This document shows positions 1-9,016 of a DNA stretch of 49,543 nucleotides, in pieces (within the stretch, counting starts at the first letter, position 1; each line of letters opens with the position of its first letter). Both the position numbers and the translations under genes were made by a program. The stretch comes from JABWCE01 sp964617955. GTDB taxonomy: Bacteria > Bacteroidota > Bacteroidia > NS11-12g > UBA9320. The DNA lies in contig CAZTXB010000020.1 of the NCBI GenBank assembly GCA_964617955.1, forward strand, positions 1 through 49,543, in the 5' to 3' direction. Under the pieces are notes generated by a model. The model searched no databases. It worked only from the letters and a program-made list of their open reading frames with translations, and was not told the origin of the DNA.

Positions 1-359
<359 letters not shown>

Positions 360-490
360 AAAAAGTTGTGTTGAAAATTCTCAAGAATTATTTCCCATCA
401 AAATTGATGGAGACTCGCTATTTCTTCATTACTTCAAAGAACTTTACTTATTCGGTTTTAAGAATAAATTTCTGTTTTATTAAGGGAGTG

Positions 491-521
491 CAAAGGTAAC
501 ATTTTTGGAGACTCTGGCAAG
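491..521 (-). promoter_or_regulatory. rRNA promoter P2 (proximal)
   Basis: Read on the minus strand this is CTTG, a 19-base spacer, then TACCTTTG, an exact match to the Bacteroidota -7 element TAnnTTTG with one mismatch in the -33 element TTTG. Transcription would start near 484, about 125 bases before the mature 16S end. Confidence 0.65.
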
Positions 522-597
522 TTTATTTTTAATTATTTTTATAAACTTTTCAATTATTCTCCGTTTACTTTTTAATCCATTTCCCTGAACGCGGGTG

Positions 598-628
598 CAA
601 AAGTACAATTTGATTTTATATTAACAAA
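598..628 (-). promoter_or_regulatory. rRNA promoter P1 (distal)
   Basis: Minus-strand TTTG (625-628), a 19-base spacer, then TACTTTTG (598-605): a perfect match to the Bacteroidota primary sigma consensus. Start would be near 591, giving a leader of about 230 bases to the 16S gene. With P2 this makes a tandem rRNA promoter pair. The stretch 360-701 holds this leader and promoter region and no credible gene. Confidence 0.75.
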
Positions 629-701
629 ACCTTATTCAGATATTTTTAGTTTATCTTTTAAATGCTTGAAAATGAAGCCTATTTTTTAAAATCTAACCGG
701 A

Positions 702-1412
702 TTAATAGCCGCCAAAATTTGAAACAACCAAAGTGGGTGGCATATTGCTCTCCTTCAAGTAATCCGGAAAATAGACGCTTAAGCCCAAAGCTGTGAAATT
801 CTTTCCCAATAAGTTGGTCTTGTGAGCCTCTGAATGAATCCATTCCCACACAACCCTCGTGGCATATTCCTCCACGCTTAAAACTTTTAACGGTTGCTTA
901 CTCTTAGGATTCAAATAAATAACCTTCCCTTCTTTATGCTTTACAAGATAACTTATGGTCTTTCCTTCAAACTTAAATGGAAAATATTGAATGAGGTTCT
1001 CAGCAAGGTAATTGAAATGCCCACCCTGTTTTTTAACCCTTTCCTTCAGTTTGGGGTAAGTCGGCTTGCGTTTGTTCTCATGATCGAAATAGCGCTCATC
1101 TCTCATGCTCTTCAAATGAAATTGGCTTGACCTCACCAAGGTGTCGTCCCATCTTAAAGCGTTTAATTTGTTTTTTAATCGGAATTCATTGATTTTTCTG
1201 AAAATAGCCTTTTCAATACCTATAACATCTGGCTGAGCTAAATCAATAGGGGCGTCTTCCATACTACTCCGGCCACTATCATTTAATCCAGAGATACCTT
1301 TTGAATTGAGAAATGCTCCCGCCGCCATTAAAAATAAAAAAAGCCACCCCATTTTTGAGGCAGCTTTTTTAATGCTATTATATATATGTATAAAACCTGT
1401 TTTCCCTGACAT
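702..1412 (-). CDS. CAP/SCP-domain protein, membrane-anchored
   Basis: This 236-residue protein has one hydrophobic segment near residues 22-35 and then a CAP (cysteine-rich secretory/PR-1/SCP) fold in the periplasmic or extracellular part. CAP signatures visible are a FDHENK segment with the conserved His, an AENLI segment, and W-(I)-H-S-x2-H-x2-N-LL followed by LGLSVYF. Bacterial CAP proteins of this type are of uncertain function; protease, lipid-binding and structural roles have been proposed for relatives. Its ATG overlaps the TAA of the upstream HtrA-like gene by one base (TAATG), so the two are almost certainly translated from one mRNA and may both act in envelope quality control. The family call is firm, the role is not. 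Confidence 0.85.
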   Translation of the reverse strand: MSGKTGFIHIYNSIKKAASKMGWLFLFLMAAGAFLNSKGISGLNDSGRSSMEDAPIDLAQPDVIGIEKAIFRKINEFRLKNKLNALRWDDTLVRSSQFHLKSMRDERYFDHENKRKPTYPKLKERVKKQGGHFNYLAENLIQYFPFKFEGKTISYLVKHKEGKVIYLNPKSKQPLKVLSVEEYATRVVWEWIHSEAHKTNLLGKNFTALGLSVYFPDYLKESNMPPTLVVSNFGGY

Positions 1413-2884
1413 TATTCAATTCTTACCGCAAATGCGTCCTTCGAACCATCAGGCATAATTCCATCGATTAACGTTGATCCTTTTTTAGCGCCTAAAATGG
1501 TCTGAACATCTTTAACGGTGTACACAGGTTTTTTATCAATGGCTGTAATGATGAATCCCTCAGGTATACCTTTCTCTTTTAACACGCTTTTGCCAAGCTT
1601 CGCAATTTTAACCCCATTGGTAATTTTATATTTGGTTTTCTCTTCTCGTGATAGATTTTGAAAGGTTGCCCCAAGTGCTGTTTTTATTTCGGGTTTTGAA
1701 TTGGCATCGATTTCTGTTTTACCGTCTTTAGATCTCAATGTCACTTCCAATTCCTTATTTGAATTGGAACGATTTATCAATAGCCTAACTTTCTCGCCAG
1801 GGTAATAGCGACTCACCTGCTCTTGTAAATCAGATGAAGAATTCACTGCGACGTCATTAATTTTTAGGATAACGTCTCCTTTTTTTATCCCGGCCTTGTC
1901 GGCGGCACTTCCCTCTACCACTTCAGGAACAAATACCCCTTTAATATCTTTAATGCCTTCCTTCTCGGCCAACTCAGAAGTGATATCCTGTATTCGGACG
2001 CCTAAAATGGCGCGCTTCACCTCGCCATATTTTTTAATGTCATCCAATATTTTTTTAACAATATTTACCGGTACGGCAAATGAATACCCTGCATAACTGC
2101 CAGTTTGTGAGGCAATGGCCGTGTTGATACCCACCAATTCTCCATTCACATTGATAAGCGCTCCACCTGAATTTCCCGGATTCACAGCAGCATCGGTTTG
2201 TATAAAATTCTCAATGGCATATTCGGTGTTCTGTCTCAGTAAATTGATATTTCTGCCTTTGGCACTTACTATCCCTGCTGTAACAGTTGAAGTAAGATTG
2301 AAAGGATTGCCTACGGCAATAACCCATTCCCCAACTTGGATGTTGTCGGAATTTCCAAAACTTAAAAACTGTAAATCTGATTCTTCAATTTTTAAAAGGG
2401 CTAAATCGGTTTCGGGATCGTTGCCAACCAATTCTGCGATATATGTCCTTTTGTCATTTAATACTACCTCGATTTTTGATGCCTTGTCAATTACATGGTT
2501 GTTGGTTGCGATATAGCCATCCGGGGTCAAAATGACACCTGAACCTGAAGCCTGTTGAGGACCCTGGTGAAATCGCTTGTCGTTAAAGAAATCGAAAGGG
2601 TCGAAAAATTGCTCCTCACCTGAATTTTTTTCCTCTGTTCCCGTGCTGCTGCCATAAGTGGTTTTGATGTGAACTACTGTATTCACTGCTTTGGCCGAAA
2701 CTTCAACAAAGTTGATATTAGGGATGGAACTCACCGCAACCCCACTTGTAGCATAAGCTTGCTGAATTTCAGAAATACTTGGATTGCCTTGTTTCGAAAA
2801 AATTTTGTTCAAACTCAGCGCCACCAAACCTCCAACTAACGCAATTGAAAAAACGATTAAAATTTTTTTGATATTCTTTTTCAT
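1412..2884 (-). CDS. HtrA/Deg-family periplasmic serine protease
   Basis: 490 residues, the usual size for a DegP/DegQ-type protease. An N-terminal hydrophobic segment (about 8-25) acts as signal or anchor. The trypsin-like domain (about 60-285) has the full triad: His130 in TNNHVID, Asp160 in ETDLALLKI and Ser239 in NPGNSGGAL. Two PDZ domains follow, at about 290-390 (GVRIQDIT, SAADKAGIKKGDVI) and about 410-490 (a shorter copy with EGFIITAIDKKPV). Such proteases degrade or refold misfolded envelope proteins. It heads a two-gene operon with the CAP protein. The region upstream contains a perfect inverted repeat at 2938-2958 that may be an operator. degP versus degQ cannot be decided from sequence alone. 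Confidence 0.95.
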   Translation of the reverse strand: MKKNIKKILIVFSIALVGGLVALSLNKIFSKQGNPSISEIQQAYATSGVAVSSIPNINFVEVSAKAVNTVVHIKTTYGSSTGTEEKNSGEEQFFDPFDFFNDKRFHQGPQQASGSGVILTPDGYIATNNHVIDKASKIEVVLNDKRTYIAELVGNDPETDLALLKIEESDLQFLSFGNSDNIQVGEWVIAVGNPFNLTSTVTAGIVSAKGRNINLLRQNTEYAIENFIQTDAAVNPGNSGGALINVNGELVGINTAIASQTGSYAGYSFAVPVNIVKKILDDIKKYGEVKRAILGVRIQDITSELAEKEGIKDIKGVFVPEVVEGSAADKAGIKKGDVILKINDVAVNSSSDLQEQVSRYYPGEKVRLLINRSNSNKELEVTLRSKDGKTEIDANSKPEIKTALGATFQNLSREEKTKYKITNGVKIAKLGKSVLKEKGIPEGFIITAIDKKPVYTVKDVQTILGAKKGSTLIDGIMPDGSKDAFAVRIE

Positions 2885-2937
2885 AATTCTACTGATAATT
2901 TTATTTTGTTCATTTTGTCTTTTTTAAAGCTAAATTG

Positions 2938-2958
2938 TTTTGTGAAACTTTCACAAAA
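2938..2958. promoter_or_regulatory. Perfect inverted repeat between htrA-like and sigma-factor genes
   Basis: Arms TTTTGTGAAA (2938-2947) and TTTCACAAAA (2949-2958) are exact reverse complements around a single central C. It lies about 54 bases upstream of the protease start codon and about 135 bases upstream of the sigma-factor start, in the divergent intergenic region. It lacks a following T-run, so it looks like an operator for a dimeric regulator rather than a terminator. Confidence 0.5.
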
Positions 2959-3033
2959 TCCATGCCAAATGCAGATAACTTTATAAAAAAAACTACATAT
3001 TTTGGTTATGTTCAAATCTTAAAAACGAAATTA

Positions 3034-3065
3034 TTTAATAATTGATACATCTTCATTTACCTTTG
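3034..3065 (+). promoter_or_regulatory. Promoter for sigma-factor/anti-sigma/dapF operon
   Basis: TTTA, a 20-base spacer, and TACCTTTG (3058-3065, exact TAnnTTTG). The predicted start near 3072 leaves a leader of about 22 bases before the ATG at 3094. Confidence 0.5.
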
Positions 3066-3093
3066 TCGATTAATCAATATAAACAATCTATAA

Positions 3094-3657
3094 ATGTTCG
3101 GAATAGGATTTAACTCCGACGGTGAATTAGTTAATGAGATAAAGCGCGGCAACGAAAAGGCCTTGCTTACCTTGTATAAACAAAATTTAGGTGCAATTAA
3201 AAAGTTTGTATTGAATAACAGTGGAACCATAGACGAGGCAGAAGACGTTTTGCAGGAAACACTCATAGCGGTGTGGCAAAATGTGGCAAAGCCTGATTTT
3301 TTGCTCAGCGTTAAGATGAGTACCTACGTTTTTTCAATAGCCAAGAATCAGTGGTACAAACAATTAAAGAAAAAAACCCGTTTTAAGGTTGTGGATGTTT
3401 CGGTGACTGAGAATATTAAGAGCGAAGAAAAACCACTGATGTATGATTCGAAAATTGTTTGCGATTACGTTAACGGGTTGGACGATACCTGCCGCCGATT
3501 GCTCATGTATTTCTACTTCGATGGCTTAGACATGAATACCATCGCAGAACTGATGGGATTTGCAAACTCGGATACGGTTAAATCAAAGAAGTACCAATGT
3601 TTTAAGAAATTGGAAACCTCGGTAAAGGAGCATTTCAGTAAGGAAGATTTTTTATAG
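3094..3657 (+). CDS. ECF-type RNA polymerase sigma factor
   Basis: 187 residues with a region-2 helix bundle at about 20-95 (GNEKALLTLYKQN, EAEDVLQETLIAVWQN, TYVFSIAKNQWYKQLKKK) and a region-4 helix-turn-helix at about 125-180 (CRRLLMYFYFDGLDMNTIAELMG). Region 3 is absent, as in ECF sigma-70 factors. It would redirect RNA polymerase to a stress or envelope regulon. The next gene starts 5 bases after its stop and encodes a single-pass membrane protein of the type that serves as anti-sigma factor. It lies divergent from the HtrA-like protease, which suggests, but does not show, an envelope-stress connection. Confidence 0.9.
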   Translation: MFGIGFNSDGELVNEIKRGNEKALLTLYKQNLGAIKKFVLNNSGTIDEAEDVLQETLIAVWQNVAKPDFLLSVKMSTYVFSIAKNQWYKQLKKKTRFKVVDVSVTENIKSEEKPLMYDSKIVCDYVNGLDDTCRRLLMYFYFDGLDMNTIAELMGFANSDTVKSKKYQCFKKLETSVKEHFSKEDFL

Positions 3658-3662
3658 TTCGG

Positions 3663-4646
3663 ATGAAAAGCGAAATTGACAAAATTTATCTCATCGACCG
3701 GTTTCTGAAAGGAGAACTCTCCGGACCAAGTCTAGACCAGTTTAAAGCAAAACTGCGCAACGACAAGGATTTTGCAGAGGAAGTGGAATCACAGCGTGCC
3801 ATTGTGGAAGGCATAAAGTTGGCTCGTATGGAACAACTTAGGGCCATTCTCAGAGGAGAAAAGGCCCCTTCGCCTAAAATTTTAAGCGATGGTATTCCGC
3901 CTACTGAAAAGGTGCAATCGGAAACTATGATTGGAATGAATCACAGTGCCCCTTTGGAGGATCAACATAAGCCATCCATAAAATGGCACCAATGGTATTT
4001 GCCTGCAGCAGCGGTTTTATTTACAGGATTTTGTCTGTACTTCATTTTTGGATATTATATCCCCCATCGCAAGCTTCAATTGGCCATTGAGCAGGGAACG
4101 CTTCAAGTGCCGGCAAATGTTGACGAAGGAAAAACAGATGAACCGGCGACCGACTTGCCTAAAAGTCAGCCAGCACCGGAGCAAATTGACAGTAATAAAA
4201 TAGAGAATTCTGGGTCAGAACCTGAGGAGGGGATTGCCAAAGCCGGCGACTCTATTCGGGTGTCCAAAGACAAACGGCTCACCGAAACCACTTATGCGGT
4301 TGCGGCTTTCGAAACCGTTCGAAGGGGCATAGATACCAATAGTCAGATGGCCGGAAATGATCCCGGAGCTAATAATATAAAGGCCGGAGTAAGGCAGATT
4401 AAAGGCGCCAGCATGAAAGTGGAATACTGGGAATCGGTCGTTAATTTTAAAGGATACAAACTAAAGGGAAGTAATCTCAAACTTTTTGATGTTGATCCCG
4501 GTGAAACCATTCAACTGAAATATCTCGATAAGCGCCTTTACATGAAAAGAAATGGTCAGTACTACAGGATGAATGCCAGTGGTCAATTTGAGCCCTATCA
4601 GAAAGAGCTCAGCGAGGAAGTTCTAAAATCTCTGGATAACAATTGA
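3663..4646 (+). CDS. Single-pass membrane protein, probable anti-sigma factor
   Basis: 327 residues. The N-terminal ~60 residues (IDRFLKGELSGPSLDQF..., DFAEEVESQRAIVEGIK) match the cytoplasmic segment found in many Bacteroidota membrane proteins encoded next to ECF sigma factors. One transmembrane helix spans about 111-133. The periplasmic part has a low-complexity Pro/Glu-rich linker (about 145-200) and a C-terminal domain (about 250-327) with no recognised family. Position directly after the sigma gene supports an anti-sigma role; direct sequence evidence for sigma binding is lacking. Its TGA overlaps the TTG start of dapF in the tetranucleotide TTGA. Confidence 0.65.
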   Translation: MKSEIDKIYLIDRFLKGELSGPSLDQFKAKLRNDKDFAEEVESQRAIVEGIKLARMEQLRAILRGEKAPSPKILSDGIPPTEKVQSETMIGMNHSAPLEDQHKPSIKWHQWYLPAAAVLFTGFCLYFIFGYYIPHRKLQLAIEQGTLQVPANVDEGKTDEPATDLPKSQPAPEQIDSNKIENSGSEPEEGIAKAGDSIRVSKDKRLTETTYAVAAFETVRRGIDTNSQMAGNDPGANNIKAGVRQIKGASMKVEYWESVVNFKGYKLKGSNLKLFDVDPGETIQLKYLDKRLYMKRNGQYYRMNASGQFEPYQKELSEEVLKSLDNN

Positions 4647-5458
4647 AATACCCTTTCTGGAAATATCACGGTACAGGTAACGACTTTGTCATTTTTAACA
4701 ACCTGGATTTAAAACTATCCCATAATCCTGAGCTAGCCAGGGAGATGTGTGACAGGCACTTTGGTATTGGAAGCGATGGACTTATAATCATAGAGAATGC
4801 AAAGGGTTTTGATTTCAAAATGGTGTTTTATAATCCTGATGGCAGCCAGAGCTTTTGTGGAAATGGGAGTCGGTGCGCAGTGAGATTTGCCAAAGATCAA
4901 GGCATGATCAATTCATCTCAGACCTACTTTCTTTCAACCGACGGGCCGCATCATGCCTCTATTGACCCAACGAATGTGAACATTGAAATGACTAAGGCTG
5001 AGATTCGTCAGGCTGAAATCAGCGAAGATGCATTGCTTGTGAACCGATGTATTTTCGTCAATACCGGCTCTCCGCACCTCATATTATTTATCGACCGGAG
5101 TTTGAATCTAGCTGATTTAGACGTCAAACATTTTGGTTCAAAAATTCGCTACAGCCCGGCCTATAAATCATCCGGTGTCAATGTAAATTTCGTGGGCATG
5201 GATGCTGAAAATGTGATATCCTTGCGCACTTATGAGCGGGGAGTAGAGGATGAAACTTTAAGTTGCGGCACAGGAATAACAGCCGCCGCCATAGCATACC
5301 ATGCTTTGTTTTCTAAAAACCATGGAGATCATTTAATTAGAGTAAACGCCATGGGAGGGAAACTTGAGGTTAAATTTAGTCATTCACAAGAGCAGTATAG
5401 TAATATTCAACTGTGTGGTCCGGCCCGCTTCGTCTTTTCAGGGGAAATTGAAATTTAA
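4643..5458 (+). CDS. dapF: Diaminopimelate epimerase
   Basis: 271 residues, normal for DapF. It interconverts LL- and meso-diaminopimelate in the cytoplasm for lysine and peptidoglycan synthesis. The substrate-binding HGTGNDF segment is at 9-15, and the two catalytic cysteines are in SFCGNGSRC (Cys72) and LSCGTG (Cys208). The start must be the TTG at 4643: an in-frame stop lies two codons upstream and the HGTGNDF motif begins only eight residues downstream, so no ATG is available. The TTG overlaps the stop of the preceding gene, implying translational coupling to the sigma/anti-sigma pair. Confidence 0.95.
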   Translation: MKYPFWKYHGTGNDFVIFNNLDLKLSHNPELAREMCDRHFGIGSDGLIIIENAKGFDFKMVFYNPDGSQSFCGNGSRCAVRFAKDQGMINSSQTYFLSTDGPHHASIDPTNVNIEMTKAEIRQAEISEDALLVNRCIFVNTGSPHLILFIDRSLNLADLDVKHFGSKIRYSPAYKSSGVNVNFVGMDAENVISLRTYERGVEDETLSCGTGITAAAIAYHALFSKNHGDHLIRVNAMGGKLEVKFSHSQEQYSNIQLCGPARFVFSGEIEI

Positions 5459-5583
5459 GCGTTAAATTGCTTTGCCAAAAAAATAGGCAAGAGTCCATAG
5501 AGAGAACAGCAAAATTACACATCTTTCTGAAACGACCTTTTTAAACAATTCACTCTCTTACCCTTTTTCAATAGTTATTGGAA

Positions 5584-5639
5584 TTAACCTTTAACCATTA
5601 ACCTTTAACCTTTTCACTTTAACCTTTCCCCTTCCTTAA
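5584..5639 (+). repeat. Degenerate heptanucleotide tandem repeat (TTAACCT)n
   Basis: Eight consecutive 7-base units in strict register: TTAACCT, TTAACCA, TTAACCT, TTAACCT, TTTCACT, TTAACCT, TTCCCCT, TCCTTAA. The first four and the sixth are exact or one base off. It lies in the 235-base gap between dapF and the amidohydrolase gene, with no coding potential. Confidence 0.7.
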
Positions 5640-5693
5640 CTCCAATTTTCAAATTCCTATGTTTTTTAAATTTATAAAAGCAACTTTGCCGTT

Positions 5694-7403
5694 ATGAATA
5701 TTTTTTCAGTAGATAGCCCTGTGTTATATAAAAAATTAACGATAAGGATAAAGTCCTACTCAGAGGTATTAAATTTTTTGATAGGGATTCAAATCATGCT
5801 TTTTGGCTCCATGAACACTGTGGCGCAGAATTTGAAAAAAGCCGACCAGATTATTTACAATGCAAAAATAATTTCAGGCCCCTATACACCTACATACAAG
5901 GTTATGGTTATTCATGAGCATAAAATAATAGCCCTCTTTAAAGACGATTCCTGGAAAAAACAATACAGCAGTGAAGTATTGGTGGATATGAAAAATAAAA
6001 CCATACTGCCGGGTTTTATTGACGGGCACTGCCATTTTCTGGGATTGGGCAAGGCCATGAATGAGGTGAATTTATACGGCTGCAAATCGTGGGAAGAAAC
6101 AGTAGAGAGGGTAGTGGATTACAGCAAAAAACACCCGAATAAGTTATGGATTCATGGGAGAGGATGGGACCAGAATGCCTGGCCGGTAAAAGAATTTCCA
6201 AACAACCGCTTGTTGGACAGTTTACTGCCGGGCAAATCGGTGGTTTTGAGCAGGGTAGATGGGCACGCTGTAATCGCTAATACCAAAGCTTTGAAATATG
6301 CAGGCATTACTGCAGCTACCCTGGTGAAAGGTGGAAAGGTAGGGTTAAACGACGGAAATCTGAGTGGAATTCTGGTAGATAATGCCATTCAATTTTTGGA
6401 ATCTAAAATTCCGGAGGCTACCCAAGCTCAAAAAATAAAGTCACTTCTTACTGCACAAACCGAGTGCCTCAAATATGGCATTACACAAGTAAGTGAAGCC
6501 GGACTAAGTATGAGAGACATGCTCTTAATCGATAGCTTATCGGAAGCAGGTGCCCTCAAAATGAGATTTTATATGATGGGGCAACCGGGTGAGGAAACGT
6601 GGAACTACATTTCAAAGAACGGGCCAATCAACCACAAGGGCGCCAAATTTAAAAGCATAAAAATATATGCCGATGGCGCCTTGGGATCGAGAGGGGCCTT
6701 GCTCAAAAAACCTTACTGCGATGAAAAAAGCAGCTATGGTCTGCAATTGATCGATACGCTTACCCTGGACAGTATTCTTAAACACATATATGATATCGAT
6801 TTTCAGGCTTGTACGCACGCCATAGGCGATTCGGCCAACGCCCTGGTGCTTAAAGCTTACAGTAAATTGCTCCAAACCACCACCAACGAGCGCCGCTGGC
6901 GAATTGAACATGCCCAGGTTGTGGATCCCAAAGACCTGCATTATTTTAGTACCTATTCCATTATCGCCTCCGTACAACCCACCCATGCCACCAGTGATAT
7001 GTATTGGGCCGAAGAACGCCTATGTGAACACCGCATGAACGGGGCTTACAGCTATAAGTCATTGCTCGCCCACTCGGGAATCATGCCCTTGGGTACTGAT
7101 TTTCCTGTCGAGGCCGTTTCCCCATTTTATACCATACGCGCATCGCGATTCAGACAAGACGGCATGGGATTTCCAAAGAAAGGGTTTATGAAAAATGAAG
7201 GACTGAGCAGCACCGAAACTTTTGCAGGCATGACCATTTGGGCTGCCAAAGGCAATTTTTGGGAAGAGGAAACGGGAACCTTGGAGGTGGGTAAATTTGC
7301 TGATTTTATTGTGTTGGATGTAAACCCGTATACAGCTTCTATAAAAAAGTTAAAAAAACTCAATGTCCTGCAAACTTATATAGCCGGTGTAAAGGTGTTC
7401 TGA
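5694..7403 (+). CDS. YtcJ-like amidohydrolase (amidohydrolase family 3), exported
   Basis: 569 residues. A hydrophobic stretch near 25-44 ending in VAQ resembles a signal peptide with a long n-region, so the true start could be the ATG at 5796. The metal-dependent hydrolase fold shows the first ligand pair His112/His114 (GFIDGHCHFLG), the family-3 motif YADGALGSRGALL near 326-338, the later ligands HAIGDSAN and IEHAQVVDP, and a closing beta-sandwich segment (GTLEVGKFADFIVLDVNP). Relatives act on amides or N-acyl compounds; the substrate is unknown. It stands alone, preceded by the heptamer repeat, so context gives no clue to function. Confidence 0.85.
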   Translation: MNIFSVDSPVLYKKLTIRIKSYSEVLNFLIGIQIMLFGSMNTVAQNLKKADQIIYNAKIISGPYTPTYKVMVIHEHKIIALFKDDSWKKQYSSEVLVDMKNKTILPGFIDGHCHFLGLGKAMNEVNLYGCKSWEETVERVVDYSKKHPNKLWIHGRGWDQNAWPVKEFPNNRLLDSLLPGKSVVLSRVDGHAVIANTKALKYAGITAATLVKGGKVGLNDGNLSGILVDNAIQFLESKIPEATQAQKIKSLLTAQTECLKYGITQVSEAGLSMRDMLLIDSLSEAGALKMRFYMMGQPGEETWNYISKNGPINHKGAKFKSIKIYADGALGSRGALLKKPYCDEKSSYGLQLIDTLTLDSILKHIYDIDFQACTHAIGDSANALVLKAYSKLLQTTTNERRWRIEHAQVVDPKDLHYFSTYSIIASVQPTHATSDMYWAEERLCEHRMNGAYSYKSLLAHSGIMPLGTDFPVEAVSPFYTIRASRFRQDGMGFPKKGFMKNEGLSSTETFAGMTIWAAKGNFWEEETGTLEVGKFADFIVLDVNPYTASIKKLKKLNVLQTYIAGVKVF

Positions 7404-7497
7404 AGGATAGATTAAAGTATTGTTTTGATATAAGTGTATCGTTTTAAAATTTACGTGCAACCTAAAGGTGTGTTTGCAGTCTATAGTGATACGGCAC

Positions 7498-8919
7498 ATG
7501 AAAAATCTCCTCTTTATTTTATTGGCTATAAGTTTGATGAACAAATCCAATGCTGAATCACTTCTAGGGGTTAACGTCAGCTACAGCCATTTAAAGGCTC
7601 TCGAATACAGACTGGTTTACAAAATTTATTCCGACAAGTATCCTTCGGGAAAACTAAATGACACAACCCTTAAAGTCTTCACTTACAAAGTTTATTCAGG
7701 CAAAAGTTCGGTGCAAATATTTCCGGCCTATCTTGGAACCGATTCGCTTAAATATAACTTTAAGTCGAAGCACCAATGTTTTGAATACACGTATATAGAC
7801 ACAGTAGATTTAAATGACTCAAAATTCGACGCCATCAAAAACTCGGGAGAATGCAAGGTATATTTTGGTGTTTCTAATCCTCAAAGGTTTCAAAATATGG
7901 CCAATATTTCAACCAATTCCTACTTTACTTACGCCTATGTAAACACCTGTCTGGCTCCAACGAACCATTCTCCACGCATGGACAATTTCAGAGCGTATTT
8001 TCCATGCTTTGCGAAAGCCCAGTTAAACTATAATTATTTTGACGATTCAGACCATGACTCTATAACCTATGCTTTCGCCCAACCAAATTATGATAAAGAT
8101 TTAAGCATACCATTTGAGACCGGCTTTTCAACTTCAAATGCTTTTGGCGCAGAATTTATTTCACTCAACAACAATGGGGAGTTGACCATGGTATCGAATC
8201 ATTGTGAAAAAATTTATGTGTACCCTCTTGAAATCAAGGAGTTTAGAAAAATTTCTGGTAAATATATAGAAATAAGCGGTTTAAGCCATGATTTTGTATT
8301 AAAAATTATACCATCTTTAAACAACCCGCCAATGCTTTATGGCCCCTATCAGTATAATGCTGAAACGGGCACACAACTATGTTTTACAATTAGTTCAGAT
8401 GACAAAAACTTTATTCCTCCTCCCCCAAGTTTCCCTGATAAGCCCGATTCTGTTAAACTACAATGTAATCTCGGTTTTCAAGGAGCCACCTATGCTCTTG
8501 TCGATTCGTTGGCCAGATGCCCGAAGTTAAAATTTTGTTGGACGCCACAATCAGGACAGCAAAGTACTGTTCCCTATACTTTTACAATTACAGCAACCGA
8601 CAACAATTGGTTATCAACTTACAGCACCAGTCGAACCTATTCTATACAGGTGCGGCAGAATGTAAATTCAATTTCAAGTCTAGGACACCCAAGATTTTCG
8701 ATTGTACCAAATCCATCGGTTGACCAAGAACTTGCAATTGAAGGTGTAGCCATGGATCAAATTCAAATTTTGAACACCGAAGGACAATGCCTCATGGATA
8801 GAGTCGTGCCACCAACATCACTTTTCAAAACAAATGTTGACCACTTAAAGTCGGGTCTATATGTTGTGTTGGTAAGGGCTAATGGTATAGTCTATCACCT
8901 GAAATGGGTCAAGAAGTAA
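7498..8919 (+). CDS. T9SS-exported surface protein, function unknown
   Basis: About 473 residues from the ATG at 7498, chosen because it gives a clean signal peptide (MKNLLFILLAISLMNKSNAE); a GTG ten codons upstream would only add a polar tail. The middle is a beta-rich secreted region typical of Bacteroidota surface proteins, with a motif such as GTQLCFTISSDDKN. The last ~80 residues form a type A T9SS sorting domain: FSIVPNPSVDQELAIEG, IQILNTEGQ, LKSGLYVVLVRANG, ending VKK. It should cross the outer membrane by T9SS and be attached or released there. No enzymatic motif is visible. Confidence 0.85.
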   Translation: MKNLLFILLAISLMNKSNAESLLGVNVSYSHLKALEYRLVYKIYSDKYPSGKLNDTTLKVFTYKVYSGKSSVQIFPAYLGTDSLKYNFKSKHQCFEYTYIDTVDLNDSKFDAIKNSGECKVYFGVSNPQRFQNMANISTNSYFTYAYVNTCLAPTNHSPRMDNFRAYFPCFAKAQLNYNYFDDSDHDSITYAFAQPNYDKDLSIPFETGFSTSNAFGAEFISLNNNGELTMVSNHCEKIYVYPLEIKEFRKISGKYIEISGLSHDFVLKIIPSLNNPPMLYGPYQYNAETGTQLCFTISSDDKNFIPPPPSFPDKPDSVKLQCNLGFQGATYALVDSLARCPKLKFCWTPQSGQQSTVPYTFTITATDNNWLSTYSTSRTYSIQVRQNVNSISSLGHPRFSIVPNPSVDQELAIEGVAMDQIQILNTEGQCLMDRVVPPTSLFKTNVDHLKSGLYVVLVRANGIVYHLKWVKK

Positions 8920-8991
8920 AAGAGAGGGGATGAGAGTTTCTTAAAAATGAGCGCAGTTAAATGGCTTTCTATTTTTAAATGAAAATTCGAC

Positions 8992-8999
8992 TAAGTTTG
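8992..8999 (+). promoter_or_regulatory. Possible -7 element upstream of the haem lipoprotein
   Basis: TAAGTTTG matches TAnnTTTG exactly, but no good TTTG lies at the right distance upstream. The start would be close to 9006, about 11 bases before the ATG. Confidence 0.3.
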
Positions 9000-9016
9000 A
9001 ACCTCAGAAAAATCGC

